Origin: Gnetum montanum
Taxonomy: Eukaryota; Streptophyta; Gnetopsida; Gnetales; Gnetaceae
DNA length: 64,000 nt
Assembly: GCA_015680685.1 (NCBI GenBank)
Contig: MNCI01020176.1
Span: 121,496-185,495 of the forward strand
Reading direction: 5' to 3'
The translations under genes were made by a program, and so were the position numbers. Shown in pieces: positions 12,162 to 23,169 of the stretch. Below the pieces are notes generated by a model, which was not told where the DNA came from, searched no databases, and saw only the letters and a program-made list of their open reading frames with translations. Numbering within the stretch: position 1 is the first letter of the stretch; each line of letters opens with the position of its first letter.

Positions 12162-12998
12162 ATGGAATCTATCCGTGCAATGATTTCACAACACACACCA
12201 CAAGGATTGGGTTCAAACACCTTCGCCTTCTGCGACGATGCAATTAAAATCAATCCTGAACAAGGGGAGGTCATGATAGCTCCATTGTCAATTAGCGTAC
12301 GTGTTGGGAAATGTACCATTCACAGGGTGCACGTTGATGATGGTGCGGCAACAAACATAGTTCTATACTCCATCATCGCCAAACTAGGCATGGTAGATGA
12401 GATCATGCCAACAGAAACCACATGTATAAAATCCTTCAATGGATCACGTGTCATAATCAAGGGCACGATTAACCTAGCCTTCGTGGTAGGTGAACAATTC
12501 CCCACCAGCACGGAGTTCACTGTCATAGAAGAGATGCCTAGTTTCAACATGATTCTTGGCAGACCTTGGCTAGCACAACAACGAGCCGTTTCCTCACTGA
12601 TACATCAAGAAATCCACCTTCCATATGAATGTGGACAAGTCATTATACATGGCGACAACACTCCCTTTCAAGCTAACCATAACATAGACATGTCACAAGT
12701 CTTAAAAGAGGATCCTCTTGATGCAACACACATGGCAACAAATGCAACACCTAAAGCCAAAACGCCTGAACAAGTGGCAACCGACACAGTATTTAGAGCT
12801 AAAATGCCCAAAAGAGTGGCAAGAACCATAAGCCTCTCAGTAGAGCCTAAGCCTAAAATGCTTCCAAAACCACATCCAGTTAGGAGGCAACCACATGATC
12901 AAAGCACCCCTGCGGCAAAAAACAAGCCGGATCTCTACACACTCTTCACATTCTTTCACGGTGCATATGTCACATTCATTTGTATTGTACTAGCTTAG
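12162..12998 (+). CDS. retropepsin-like aspartic protease domain, 278 codons, still open
   Basis: The longest intact reading frame in the window and in frame with the end of gag (a single TAG at about 12145 separates them). Residues about 57-64 carry the active-site region HVDDGAATNI (D-D-G in place of the common D-T/S-G), and about residues 128-134 carry ILGRPWL, the conserved C-terminal protease block. After that comes a lysine- and proline-rich tail ending in a hydrophobic stretch, then a stop. No reverse transcriptase follows. In the family the enzyme cleaves the Gag-Pol polyprotein inside the particle. The chosen ATG is internal to the polyprotein, not a true start. Whether DDG is active cannot be judged from sequence. 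Confidence 0.8.
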   Translation: MESIRAMISQHTPQGLGSNTFAFCDDAIKINPEQGEVMIAPLSISVRVGKCTIHRVHVDDGAATNIVLYSIIAKLGMVDEIMPTETTCIKSFNGSRVIIKGTINLAFVVGEQFPTSTEFTVIEEMPSFNMILGRPWLAQQRAVSSLIHQEIHLPYECGQVIIHGDNTPFQANHNIDMSQVLKEDPLDATHMATNATPKAKTPEQVATDTVFRAKMPKRVARTISLSVEPKPKMLPKPHPVRRQPHDQSTPAAKNKPDLYTLFTFFHGAYVTFICIVLA

Positions 12999-13640
12999 GC
13001 GTTCTCTCATGGCTCGAAAAGGCCTTAAACTAAAATGTGGCCCGAAATGGCCTTAAACTAGAGCACGTGGCCTGAAAAGGCCTTAAACTACCACCATTTC
13101 ACATTTTTTTCTATTTACTTGTGCATTTCAATTCATGTTTTCTGCAGTTGCTATTTAACATTATTTTCTCTAGTTACTTTTGTTTACAGGATCATACAGA
13201 TGCACATACATGCATCCACATTGACAGTCCTAGCATCATGAATTAAAACTGATACCACACATCATCCTAGCATCATGATGGTAAACTAACACCACCGATC
13301 ACACTCATAATGCATACTTTCGTCCTGGCATCATGATGGTAAACTGATACCATAGAATAGTCTTGGAGCTATGACTTAAAAAACTAGCACCACAAAATGT
13401 CCTAGTGTCATGACGATAAACCGACACTACAAAGTTCTATCCAACATGACACTAAACTATCACATTCATTCACCAGAGTCTACTAAGACTATAAACTGGC
13501 TAGCCTTTTCATAGTCCTTTATGACTATAAACTACCATGACACCATATGCTACAATGCTAAACTGGCAACATCCAATGGGTTATGATGTAAAAATAACCC
13601 ACGACAATCCGCTAAGACTATAAACTAGCAAGATCATCTC
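12999..13640 (+). repeat. GGCCTTAAACT-type and 'catcatgatggtaaactg' short repeats after the protease
   Basis: At about 13010-13095, three units contain 'aaaggccttaaact'. From about 13225 to 13625 come repeated 'cctagcatcatgatggtaaact' and 'actaagactataaactggc' units. Related AAACT-ending units occur at 40380-40530, 56850-56970 and 60680-60740 and reversed at 2990-3090, all in Tat-type elements. Confidence 0.7.
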
Positions 13641-14801
13641 TGGCACATTCGTTTGTTGCTGTAATTCATGACATTTCTTCATCAACTCCTACTACATCAT
13701 TTATCACACTGGCTCTGACAACACTATTGCTGCTCATTTTGTTTCCCTTAAGTCTCACATGGTGCTTCCATTTGCATCGGTCACATTTATGTCTGAAGCG
13801 TTCACTAACTCATTCACTCATGGTTTTCTTGTCTTCTTGGAGTTCTATTTGCAGGATGACACCCAATGGTGCTCACACATGAATACACTTCATCACAGTG
13901 ACAAGGTGCCACATTGCTTCTGATGCATGCAACCAGGTTAATTAATCTGTTCAAAAGTACATTCCTAGTTCCCGATGCATTCTCCATTTCCCCAACACTC
14001 TCATTCCCGTTCCTACATGGTTACAGTTCCTAGATACACCTAGTACACCCCAAAACTTTAAACACACTATTGCACGTTGTGACACTCTCAAGCAGTTGCA
14101 ACACACAACATGGCACATGAGCACGAGTAAAATTGGAAGAAAGCTCTATCCAAAAAAAAAGAAAAAAATAGAAAAGGAAAAAAAAGAAAAAGAAAAAGAA
14201 AAAAGAACAAGAAGAAAAAAAGATCAAAGAGCAAAGAGAAAAATGAACCACAAAACCCTTGGCACTTCCCATACAAGCTAGAGGTGGGAAGGCAGTTATC
14301 TTGGAAAAAAGTATTCGTGTCTCAAACCATCATGTTACACCTCACTGCGTGGCTTTAGCTGTTGGACAATAGGTTTCCTTAAACCTAATACAAGGGTCTT
14401 GTTTCTCCAAAGAATGCACCACCTCATTGCATGGCTTTGGTTGTGACAACGAGTTCTCTTAAACATGATACAAGAGTCTTGTTCCTTCAAAGGACACACT
14501 CCTCATGCCTTGGTTCCAAGTCTACTAAATATTGGCCATCGACAAGGAACAACATGGCTTGTTTGCACAAGATGAACACTCCTCTCCCACACCACCACAA
14601 TCCATTGATCAATTCCCAATCCCAAAATTGCAAACATCTCCCCTAGACATCATCTCAAAATTTCGTTTCCCAATCCCAGGTACTTCTGAACATGGTGCGA
14701 TGACATCTGGCCAACTGCCAAAGGACAATGATTGTTACCAATTTTCTTGTAGTGTTTTGTGCTTCTTTTTTGATGCCTCTCAGGTTGATTCCTCTAGGTG
14801 T
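13641..14801 (+). other. 3' non-coding part of the gag-protease element
   Basis: Holds a purine-only-like tract at about 14150-14225 and a two-copy repeat of about 82 bp at about 14336-14505 (ending 'caagggtcttgtttctcc' and 'caagagtcttgttccttc'). The rest is C/A-rich sequence. ORFs of 60-110 codons lie here without recognised motifs. No pol sequence is present. Confidence 0.6.
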
Positions 14802-14818
14802 CAACAAAGAGGGGTCAA
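14802..14818 (+). other. polypurine tract (PPT)
   Basis: CAACAAAGAGGGGTCAA lies directly against the 3' LTR start TGAAACACC. This is where plus-strand DNA synthesis is primed. The same block precedes the 3' LTR of the giant (61022-61038) and of copy D (reverse complement of 27221-27237). Confidence 0.75.
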
Positions 14819-16582
14819 TGAAACACCACAAAAAGTTTTGCTAACACTTGTAGATAGAAATTAAGCTAAGTCATGTTGGTCCCCAGCATGACCAAGCTTG
14901 AAAGCCTCAAAAACAACATCAAACGGAGCATAATTGAACAAGAAAACTTTCCTAGGATCCACAAGTGACTACATCAGCATCTGACATTAGGAATTTCATG
15001 TTTTGGATTCAAAATACTTGGGTTTGACCAAGTATACGCTCTGCACGCTGGGCTATACGCTGGCCAGCGTATGGCAAATTTTGGGCCCCAAAAATGAGTC
15101 AAAACATGCTAGAATTAAGCTTCTAGACCTCTCATGACCTTCCCCAAGGTCCCCAATAGCTCTTAGCCTCCTGAAAATCAATTTTTGGGTCCTAAATGAT
15201 GCATTTTCAAGTGTGTATGCTGGGTACATCTTGTTGTACGCTGGCCAGCGTATAGCCCAGCGTACACCACCAAAAATGGCCCAAAACAGGCACCAAAAAG
15301 CAATATTTTCACCTAAAATTGAATCCTAGAGGTAGGGAAACTATTTGGCATCCTCATAGGCACCTAAAAATCAAGTTTTAACCTTTAAATGATGCATTTT
15401 TATGTGTTTACGCTGGGTACATCTTGTTGTACCCTGGCCAGCGTACAACCCAGCATACACCACCAAAAATGGCCCAAAATAGGCACCAAAGAGCAAGATT
15501 TTCACCTAAAATTGACTCCTAGAGGTAGGGCAACTATTGGGCATCATCACAAGCACTTGAAAATCAAGTTTTGACCTTGAAATGATACATTTTTATGTGT
15601 GTATGTTGGGTACATCTTGTTGTACGCTGGCCAGCGTATAGCCCAACGTACACCACTAAAACAGGTTCGAAACTACATCAAAATGAAGTCAAAATTGGCA
15701 TCTAGACACCCTGGAGGATCAACAACACTCAAGCACCAAGGGAAAAGCACCAACATACATAGTTAGACATCCAACATGTCAATTCATGAGGTGTACGCTA
15801 AGGTGTATGCTGAGGTGTACGCTGAGGTTGATGTTGAGCTTGTATGCTGAGGTTGACGCCCAATCTCATACGCTGCACGTTGTACAGTTGTAACCTATCA
15901 TGTACTCGGTCAACGTACCACCTATCTCTTGATCTGAATTTTTCTCACCTCACAACCACTCATCTCCTTCTAGATCTGAATCTAACTCCTAAGATCTTAT
16001 AAAAACCCCGATTTTTCACTAGGACAAGGGGGGGGGGGGTGCAATTTTCACAAATGGAGATAAAAAAATTAAATTTGGTACACTTAGCAAATCTGGGCAT
16101 CAACCTTTGTATGTTGGGCATCATACTTGGACACTGCATTTCCCTACAACCCAAAACCTGCATCTTCCAGCACCCGTCATCACCCACCAGGGCTAAATGT
16201 CCGCCTTGTGATCAATCCACAACTGCTTTCTGACCGGTGCACACTATAATCATTTTCCAATACAAAATAGTTTACATTTTGCCCAGATTTATCACAGTTT
16301 TCTTTATTTTTCCAATTTACATTTACATTATCGTTTACGTTATTGTGCCTATTTACGTTATGGTTTATGTTTAATGTGCATCGTTTACGTATAACCCAAT
16401 GCATTGCAAAGTGCGTACATTAGGGAAGTCCTCGTTTGATCCATATGTGGACCATTCAAGGCACTCTACCTTCATCCATTCTAGCTTGCCCACAAGCGAA
16501 GGTAGGGTCTTATATATTTCTTCTGAAGGTCTCTCGGTGTTTGTTTGATTCCAGCCTTGCACTGACGATTTCGGATGGTACA
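14819..16582 (+). repeat. 3' LTR of the gag-protease element
   Basis: Matches the 5' LTR end to end but has four palindrome units instead of three: a perfect 18-bp ATACGCTGGCCAGCGTAT at 15055-15072, further ones starting at 15237 and 15623, and a mutated one near 15425, giving a spacing of about 190 bp. It ends GGATGGTACA, followed by ATCGT. Confidence 0.85.
15996..16005 (+). promoter_or_regulatory. possible TATA box in the LTR
   Basis: CTTATAAAAA stands about 575 bases before the LTR end and is preserved in the 5' LTR near 7914. LTRs carry the element promoter; the position of transcription start is inferred only. Confidence 0.35.
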
Positions 16583-16587
16583 ATCGT
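16583..16587. repeat. right target-site duplication of the 6855-16582 element
   Basis: ATCGT, compared with AACGT on the left. Confidence 0.55.
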
Positions 16588-17085
16588 TTCAACTGTTTTG
16601 GCTATGTTAAGTTGGGCTTTAGGAATTTTATCATTTTATAGAAAAAAGAAAGCCATGTTGTGTATTTTTTTCTTAATAAAATGGTTTTTTATTTTTAAAA
16701 TTTGATAATATGGGTTCATAGCCGTTCATTTAATCTTTCCAAAGGCTTTTTTCTTGTTTGATTTGGATTAACAATGATTAAGTTATTGTTGTTTTCATAA
16801 GGTCCTGTAGTTAGGTTTTTGATGCCATTTTTAAAATTTCATGTATGTTCATAGATTTTTTTCTTTGAAAATGGAAAGGATTTTTGCTAATTTTTGGCAA
16901 TGTCTGAGTATTTCTTGCCTTTAGCTTTTCAACAGAGGTGGAATCACTTCGATTGAACTTCCAATGAAGTTTTAAAGAACTTTTCATTAAGTCTATGTTA
17001 AAAGGAGGTTTGTCTCGTTTCCAAAATTTTTTCTAAATTGATGAACTTTTTCTAAATAAAAAACAATGTTTTTAAAATTTTTCTA
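16583..17085 (-). other. copy A spacer resumes after the insertion
   Basis: Matches the reverse complement of about 52140-52640 in the giant element (for example 'tttgataatatgggttc' near 16703 against 'gaaacccatagcatcaaa' near 52483). Similarity fades at about 17085, where copy A appears to be truncated. No gene. Confidence 0.6.
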
Positions 17086-17449
17086 GGTTCCTTCCTAATT
17101 ATTCTTTTTCCTTGAATTACAAATTTTCTCTTTCTGTTTGTATTAGTAGTACAATAGAACTATTTTATTGTCTTTTTAATTTAGGAAAGAAACTTATTTC
17201 TTTACCTCATCAAATCTATTCTGTTTTTATTTCATGAATTTTTTTTTTAGTTGCGGATGATTTGTTTCTTTGTAGATCTCATTTCAAATAATATATTTTA
17301 TATTTCACTTCACATATGTTGTTTCTTTTTCATCACATTTATTCTACTTTTATCAGTTATTCCATGCATCCTTTTTTGCTTGTTATTTGTTCATGTTTAG
17401 AAAAAATACTACCTCAAATTGTTGAAATTTTTTGATGATTTGCTTGTCC
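17086..17449. other. unassigned T-rich stretch
   Basis: Lies between the end of copy A similarity and the integrase end of the Athila-like pol. It may be the 3' non-coding part of that element. No motif recognised. Confidence 0.3.
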
Positions 17450-17742
17450 CCTTTCAATTTGAAGATTTATTTCCTTAAACCATTTGGTAACTATGATATT
17501 CTTAGCTTATTTTATCGAATGTTATTCTCAACCTCAAATTTATGATGATTCTGACCATAAGAAGTTGGGATTATAGTAAAGGACCATATCCTCTAGTTTA
17601 ATTTCAATGTATCAAATTCTTATGTTGTGCCTCTATTTGATGTAATTTTTATGTATCTCATTAGGCATTAGTACTACCAATATATTTTTATCTAGTAAAT
17701 TTAAGTTTATTAATCATTCATTTTAGGCTAAACTAAGCTTAA

Positions 17743-18422
17743 TGATGAGACGCGATATTGCATGAGCCGCGATATCGCGTCATCCCTGCGATATCACGTA
17801 CGCGATATCACGATCCGTCACCAAATCTATAAATAAGAGGCGGCACTCCCCTCATTTCCCATCCTAGGCTAGAAGTAGCGAAGATCTGGTGGATTGATCA
17901 CCCTNAATTGTCTCCCCCTTATCTCCTAGAACGTGGGACGAGTACGACTTGATTACGAGCATCTACGGATGTGTACGGCTAGTCAAGGAATCGGCTGCTC
18001 GTCACACTTAGGCTAGTTAGGTGCCTCAGTACAACCACTTCGAGCACGTGCGTTACGTGTGGTGATCCCAGCAACGATTAGCGTTTGGTAACCATAGTTG
18101 CATAGTTCAGGGTGTGTATGGTCAGTGGGAACGGATGCTAATGCTAGTTAATTTAGACTTAGGATACTAGTTAGAGTTAGTTAGTTTCTCAACCCTTTGC
18201 TCTTAGTATAGAAGACATAAAACCAAAAAAGACCAAAAAAATCATATACCTTAGACTTACTTAACCATACACCGTGACAACAACAAGTTTGGAAAGACAA
18301 AAAATGATTAACCCCAAGTGTTCAATGGGGCGTTTAGGCATTTAGTCTACAGAGTTCGACCAGATCACGCGTGCTACACTTGTTTTGTATGGTTGAGTAT
18401 AGGGGTACCTCGCCACTCATCA
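17743..18422 (+). mobile_element. solo LTR of the GATATC family with perfect CTTAA duplication
   Basis: Starts TGATGAGACGCGATAT, ends CCACTCATCA, and is flanked on both sides by CTTAA (17738-17742 and 18423-18427), so it is one LTR left after recombination between the two ends of an inserted element. It matches the LTRs of the 44520-51498 element. U3 holds CGCGATATCGCG palindromes (17768-17779 perfect) and a TATA box, TATAAATA, at 17828-17835. A single N at 17905 replaces about 250 bases present in the 44520-45486 LTR. Confidence 0.9.
17828..17835 (+). promoter_or_regulatory. TATA box of the GATATC-family LTR
   Basis: TATAAATA, conserved in all three well-preserved LTRs (reverse complement near 45365-45372 and 51391-51398). 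It lies just downstream of the GATATC palindrome cluster. Confidence 0.6.
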
Positions 18423-20600
18423 CTTAATATCTAAGTCATTCATAGTGGTTCATATACAAAGTTTAGTTTGAATAGGAAAATTGAGTAGTTTTTCATACAC
18501 TAATTCATAAGAAAAATAACTTATAAGAAGTTTCCTTGTAAATCTATAGGCTTATGGAGTATCATTCAATTTTTTCTTAATCCTTCCTATATTTGAAGTT
18601 TTCCTTGTGAGAATTCTTGTAATTCCCCTATTGGTGACTTTAACCTAACCATCTTCTTAAGGATAATATAGTGTTCTTAATTTATTCTCAACCCTTAACC
18701 ATTGCATCAACTTCTTAAGAGTAGTACCTATGAAATGGATATCATTATCTAAAATCAATGCTCTTGGTATACAAAATATTTTTAGTACATGTTGTTAGAA
18801 AAATTTAGTAGTTCTAGCTAATGTGAAATATGTTATGGTAGCAACATCTATCTACATAGTAAAATAATTAATAATAATAATTATATATGACTTTCCATTG
18901 TACATGGACATGATGGGACCCATGAAATTAATTTCTTATATGTTGAACAATTCTAATGATTAGATTCACCATTGTGGCTCTATAAACTTGACTATCATCC
19001 CACCATTTCTTTGATAGCATTCATAAGATTTTGTCAAGTGTTGTGCATCCCTAAAAAGAGTAGGCTAGAAATAGCAAACCATAAGCATCTTGATGATTGT
19101 TCTTCTACCTACATAATAGCCTCCACATGGTCCTTCATAAACATATTGGAGAACTTATTTTTGGTGTTTATCAAGTACACATCATTGGATTAGGCCATTA
19201 GCATAGATTTTGTAAAGTTTACCCTTTATTTCAATAAAGTTTTTGGTCTAATGCAAGAACTGTTGCTTCATCTTTCAATCTCATTCAATAGGAATCTCCT
19301 ATGCTATTATGTAAGTGAGATAATATATAAATGATGATTTTCTTATTGAATCTAAAACCATTATAGCTTTGATAAAAACAATTTATCTAGGAATATACTT
19401 AAAAGCAATTTTTCATCAATGTCCTTATCCCATTACAATTGAGATATATGGTCAGAAAATATGTTCTCTATGATCTTTCTATCGATCATTGTGAGATCAA
19501 ATTTCTATAAGATTACAATCCATCATAGTACATGATGGCTAACCATTGGTTTATTCATTACAAACCAAATGATGCTATGATTCATGTGGACATACATAGA
19601 ATAACTAAGAACATAATGTTTGCACTTTTCTAGGGCATACACCACTTCCATTAGTTCTTTCTCCACGGTGGCATAGCTAATTTATTCTTTCACAATGCTT
19701 CTACTAGTGTAGTGGATATAATATGGACTTTTCTAATCATCCAGTTATGTATGTATGGCTTTTAAGGCATAACTACATGCATTGGTCATAACGTAGAAAG
19801 GTTTAGACCAATCTAGTACTTATAGGAAAGAAGTCTCTACAAGTTTTTATTTGAAGAGTTCAAATGTCTTTTTATAATCCTTTAGCCAAATAAATTATGC
19901 ATATTTCTTAATTGACTTAACTAGTTATTTTGCAATTTTATAAAAATTCTCAATAAAACTTCTGTAGTACCAACTAAAAGCAAGAAATGATCTAACATCT
20001 TTAACGGTTTATGGCCTCTAGGTGATATCTTGTATGATATTTGTCATCTTAATTTACTTCAAATTATCTTTCTAAGATTTTATGCATAAGAGTTATATTT
20101 TCTTGGATCATTAGATGACTTTTTTACCAATTGAACTTAAGATTAATTTTAATACTTGCTCAAGGTGGTTCAAGGCTTATTCAAAATGAAAACTATATGT
20201 GAAGAAATTAGCCATGAATAACTCCACACCATTGTAAATTTATTTTTGAAATATGCTCAAGATAAGTCTTTAAATAGTTGCAAGGGCATTAAAAATATTA
20301 AATGAAATCTACTTGTATGCAAAGGTTTCCCATGAATTCATGAAAGTAGTATTTTCTTAGTCTTCTAAAGCTATTCAAATTTGATTATATTCATTTTACC
20401 CATCTAGAAAACCATAGTCATTATTTCCTATGATGATGTCTAGGACTTGGTCAACAAATGGCAGAGGACCTAACCATAGACTAACGTGTGGCATGTAAGT
20501 TTTGAACTTATGTTATGCTTGTAAGTTCTTGAGAATGTTAAGGCATAGTCCACCTTAGCCCTAGTTTGAAACATTTGGATATTTTGGGATCCTTAGTTAG

Positions 20601-20879
20601 GGCCAAGTGGTGCTTCCTTATACCAGTATCATTACATTTATTCCATTCCTTTTAGGATTGTCTTCCAAAGTTAAACATAGTCTCTAATGCATGGGATCTT
20701 CTATGTAAAAGAGAGAAGATTTAGAAGTAGATTAATGATAATTATATTTTTATGACTAATATTCTATCCTTATTTTTAGCTTGTGAGGTTAAGTGAAGTG
20801 TGTTTTTTCCTTTATCATATTCTTGTCTAACCTTCATGATTGTGTTTTGCTTATCTTAATCTTTTGTTGGTTGATATGA
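20601..20879 (-). other. decayed remnant between RT and gag pieces
   Basis: AT-rich with no motif recognised. The gag C-part and protease expected between the flanking pieces are missing, so a deletion is likely here. Confidence 0.3.
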
Positions 20880-21070
20880 CCTAAATATATTCCGGGTAAA
20901 CTAATAACCTTCATAGTTATGATCAACGTGAGATCTTAGAAGTGCAGCATGAAGCATAGATTGAGCTAATTATTTAGGTTATAATACAATATTACCTTTC
21001 AGGTCCCTACACCTAATCTATTCATCTTGATGGAAAATGAAGGTGAAGTTTGGATAATCAGAGTCAGTAA
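20880..21070 (-). pseudogene. Gag N-terminal fragment, GATATC family
   Basis: Reverse reading gives YPNFTFIFHQDE then RCRDLKGNIVL, matching YIPNFTFILHQDKQLRWRDL in the 44520-51498 element (about 50520-50440) and YLDFTFIFHKDE in the plus-strand copy at 23260. It belongs to the minus-strand element whose LTR lies at 21318. The rest of gag is missing. Confidence 0.6.
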
Positions 21071-21317
21071 GAGCATAAGAGATTCTAGTTTTGAGTGACT
21101 TGTTCCAAGTCTTCTTAAGATAGATCTTGTCATTGTTATGTTATTAACAAGTGGGAAATTAGTCTTATATGTGGATGCTAAGTTTAGTCAATTATCTTTG
21201 TGTGTATTTTAAAGAATATTAGGTTTATTAAAAGATGAATTATTAAACTTGGTACAATGATTTTGAGTGACATTAACTAATTTAGAATATTTTCACTGTT
21301 TCCAACAATAGTACCAA

Positions 21318-22150
21318 TGATGAGTGACAAGAGTTCCCTATGACCAACCATATAAATAAGTGTTACAAGTGAAATAAAAATAATTTGTGGATGGACTAAT
21401 GTAACTTTTATATATTTAATATGAGAACATTGATCATTTTCTTAGTACTTGAGTTAGTTATGGTCAAAGTCTATAATTTAACTCTAAGTGAGATATATAA
21501 TAGGATATTGATTAGCACAAAAGATCTTATAGTAAAACATTGAAATTGATTATTAATTCTAATGAACAATGGCAAGTAAATTATATATTAGCTTAATGGT
21601 AATAAGTATTTTTTCCCAACCTTTTGTACATGTCCTAGGCTTGTATAATTGTCACTAGGATTACTAAGTGATATCAATACTATGTTACTAGATGATTATA
21701 TGTTATGTTCAAGATTGATCATACATATTCCATTGAATGACTAACATGCGTTGTAAACGTAAACATTAATTTATGTACATTTGAAAAGTAAATTATATTC
21801 CAAATGTAAATCATACTAGAAAGTAAATTCTAGATTAAATGAGATGCTACAATGATCAGAAAAAATCTCAATTTTTATCTAGGTACATCTCACTTGAACA
21901 AAGATTTTGTACAATTGCTATAGATTTATAACATTCCAAAACTTAGTAGGCATAATAAACATGGGTTAGAAATTAAATTGAAGTAGGAAATGACCATGAT
22001 AACACAAATTATTTTAGATCCATAAGTATGAGTAAAATAACATTTAGATCTACACAAAAATTAACAACTCACTAACATGTATTATTGTACAAGAAATTCT
22101 AGCACCAACTAAAAGTCATAAGTTTAAGACATGTATGAAATAAAAAATAC
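21318..22150 (-). repeat. decayed GATATC-family LTR, minus strand
   Basis: The plus sequence begins TGATGAGTG as in the intact LTR and aligns with it through 'cccaaccttttgtacatg' (21615) and 'cactaggattactaagtg' (21651). A decayed PBS lies just outside at about 21298-21317. Almost all CpG is lost. The far boundary is approximate. Confidence 0.55.
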
Positions 22151-22349
22151 CTCTAATTCATCTTATACACATTAAGTAACATCCACATAAAAAATAATAA
22201 ACAATCCACAAGCCTTCAACCAATACAGTTATCACTTCTAGCTCCTTTAGCATTACCTACATCATTAATACTTTCAAGTTTACTTGTAAAAAATAAAAAG
22301 AGGAAATTAAGCTAAAAAATACTTAGTAGGAAAAAATTAAAATAAATTA

Positions 22350-22990
22350 TAGTAATATTAATAATAAGATTGAGATTGAGATTACATTGTAGTAAAGATT
22401 AAGATTGTTTCTTACCATTATAGCATTCTACTTAGTTTACTTTACTTAGATTAATTTTACTTTCTAGCATGTTTACTTTGATTAAATTCTTTACATTTTC
22501 TAAGTACTTTACTTTTCCAATGTCCATTAGTAAAGAGAAATAAGTACAACTAGTTTCAACTATTAAGTGTAATCATTTAGTAACCCAGTAGTGACTTCAA
22601 TTAATTCTCTCAGTAGTAGATTCACTTGGTAATCCCAGTAATGGTTACATGAGCCTAGGGCATGTATGGCAAACTAGGAACAGTTTCTTATCACCATAGG
22701 CTAGGATAGATTTACATTTTAATTCTTACTTAGATTTAGATTTTGTTCTCATTTAAAGTATGGAAGTAGTTAGGATTAATTTGAATCAAGAACATCATAA
22801 TATCATATACCTCATCAAGATTTAAACCATACTATTCACACTTCACTAACTTAATGTGAGAAGACAATGATCACAAACTAACTATTAACCACTATCATAC
22901 TTATATTTTCAATCCAAAAGTTACGATCTAGTCATGTGTGTGCACTCATGACTTGTATGGTGGAGTGTTAGAATACCCAACCACACATCA
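22350..22990 (+). repeat. decayed GATATC-family LTR, plus strand, head to head with the previous one
   Basis: Recognisable blocks are 'ggtaatcccagtaatggtta' (22628), 'gcatgtatggcaaactagg' (22660) and 'gtatggtggagtg' (22956), ending CCACACATCA at 22990. A decayed PBS (TTAGTTTCATTGTCAAGGTT) follows. The start is approximate. Together with 21318-22150 it forms a large inverted repeat. Confidence 0.55.
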
Positions 22991-23169
22991 TTAGTTTCAT
23001 TGTCAAGGTTGTGTCAATGTTTACTTAGTAGTTGATTTTATAGAGTTCATTATATTAAGAATTACAAAGTTTATCTTTCATACTTGAATTAATTATTTTA
23101 TTAGAAACATACTTAAGAGTATCAAATACACAATATGACTTCTACACTTAAGGAGAAATCATTACTTGT

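Larger units (their letters stand above)
6855..16582 (+). mobile_element. complete non-autonomous Tat-type LTR retrotransposon (gag-protease only)
   Basis: Two direct LTRs (6855-8501 and 14819-16582) enclose a PBS, tandem-repeat leader, gag, protease, a 3' non-coding part and a polypurine tract. LTRs start TGAA and end TACA, and the flanks AACGT and ATCGT form a decayed 5-bp target duplication. There is no reverse transcriptase, RNase H or integrase between protease and 3' LTR. This fits the class of terminal-repeat elements carrying only gag. The PBS, PPT, LTR ends and gag-protease are the same as in the giant element at 35780-62350, so machinery of that family could have moved it. CpG content is higher than in the flanks, so it is younger than copy A, into whose spacer it inserted. 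Confidence 0.85.
17450..20600 (-). pseudogene. heavily decayed Athila-like gypsy pol (RT, RNase H, integrase), split by a solo LTR
   Basis: Read right to left with many stops. The RT block LPFVDQVLD then FLDG lies at about 20480-20380. RNase H (SYATVEKELMEVVYALEKCK, then the end of the domain) lies at about 19680-19440. The integrase core (INFMGPI, then RALILDNDIHF for the usual RALISDNGTHF) lies at about 18930-18620 and the segment LVYEKLLNFP follows near 18480. The integrase C-part continues at 17737-17450 on the other side of the solo LTR at 17743-18422. DNG-THF and this RT/RNase H wording resemble the Athila lineage. It is inactive and old (CpG almost absent). Confidence 0.65.

Noticed and set aside
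12320-12550. Minus-strand 76-codon ORF
   Set aside because: Shadow of the protease frame on the plus strand.
14140-14230. Purine-rich tract as a candidate polypurine tract
   Set aside because: It lies about 600 bases from the 3' LTR. The tract touching the LTR (14802-14818) is conserved in two other elements and is the better candidate.
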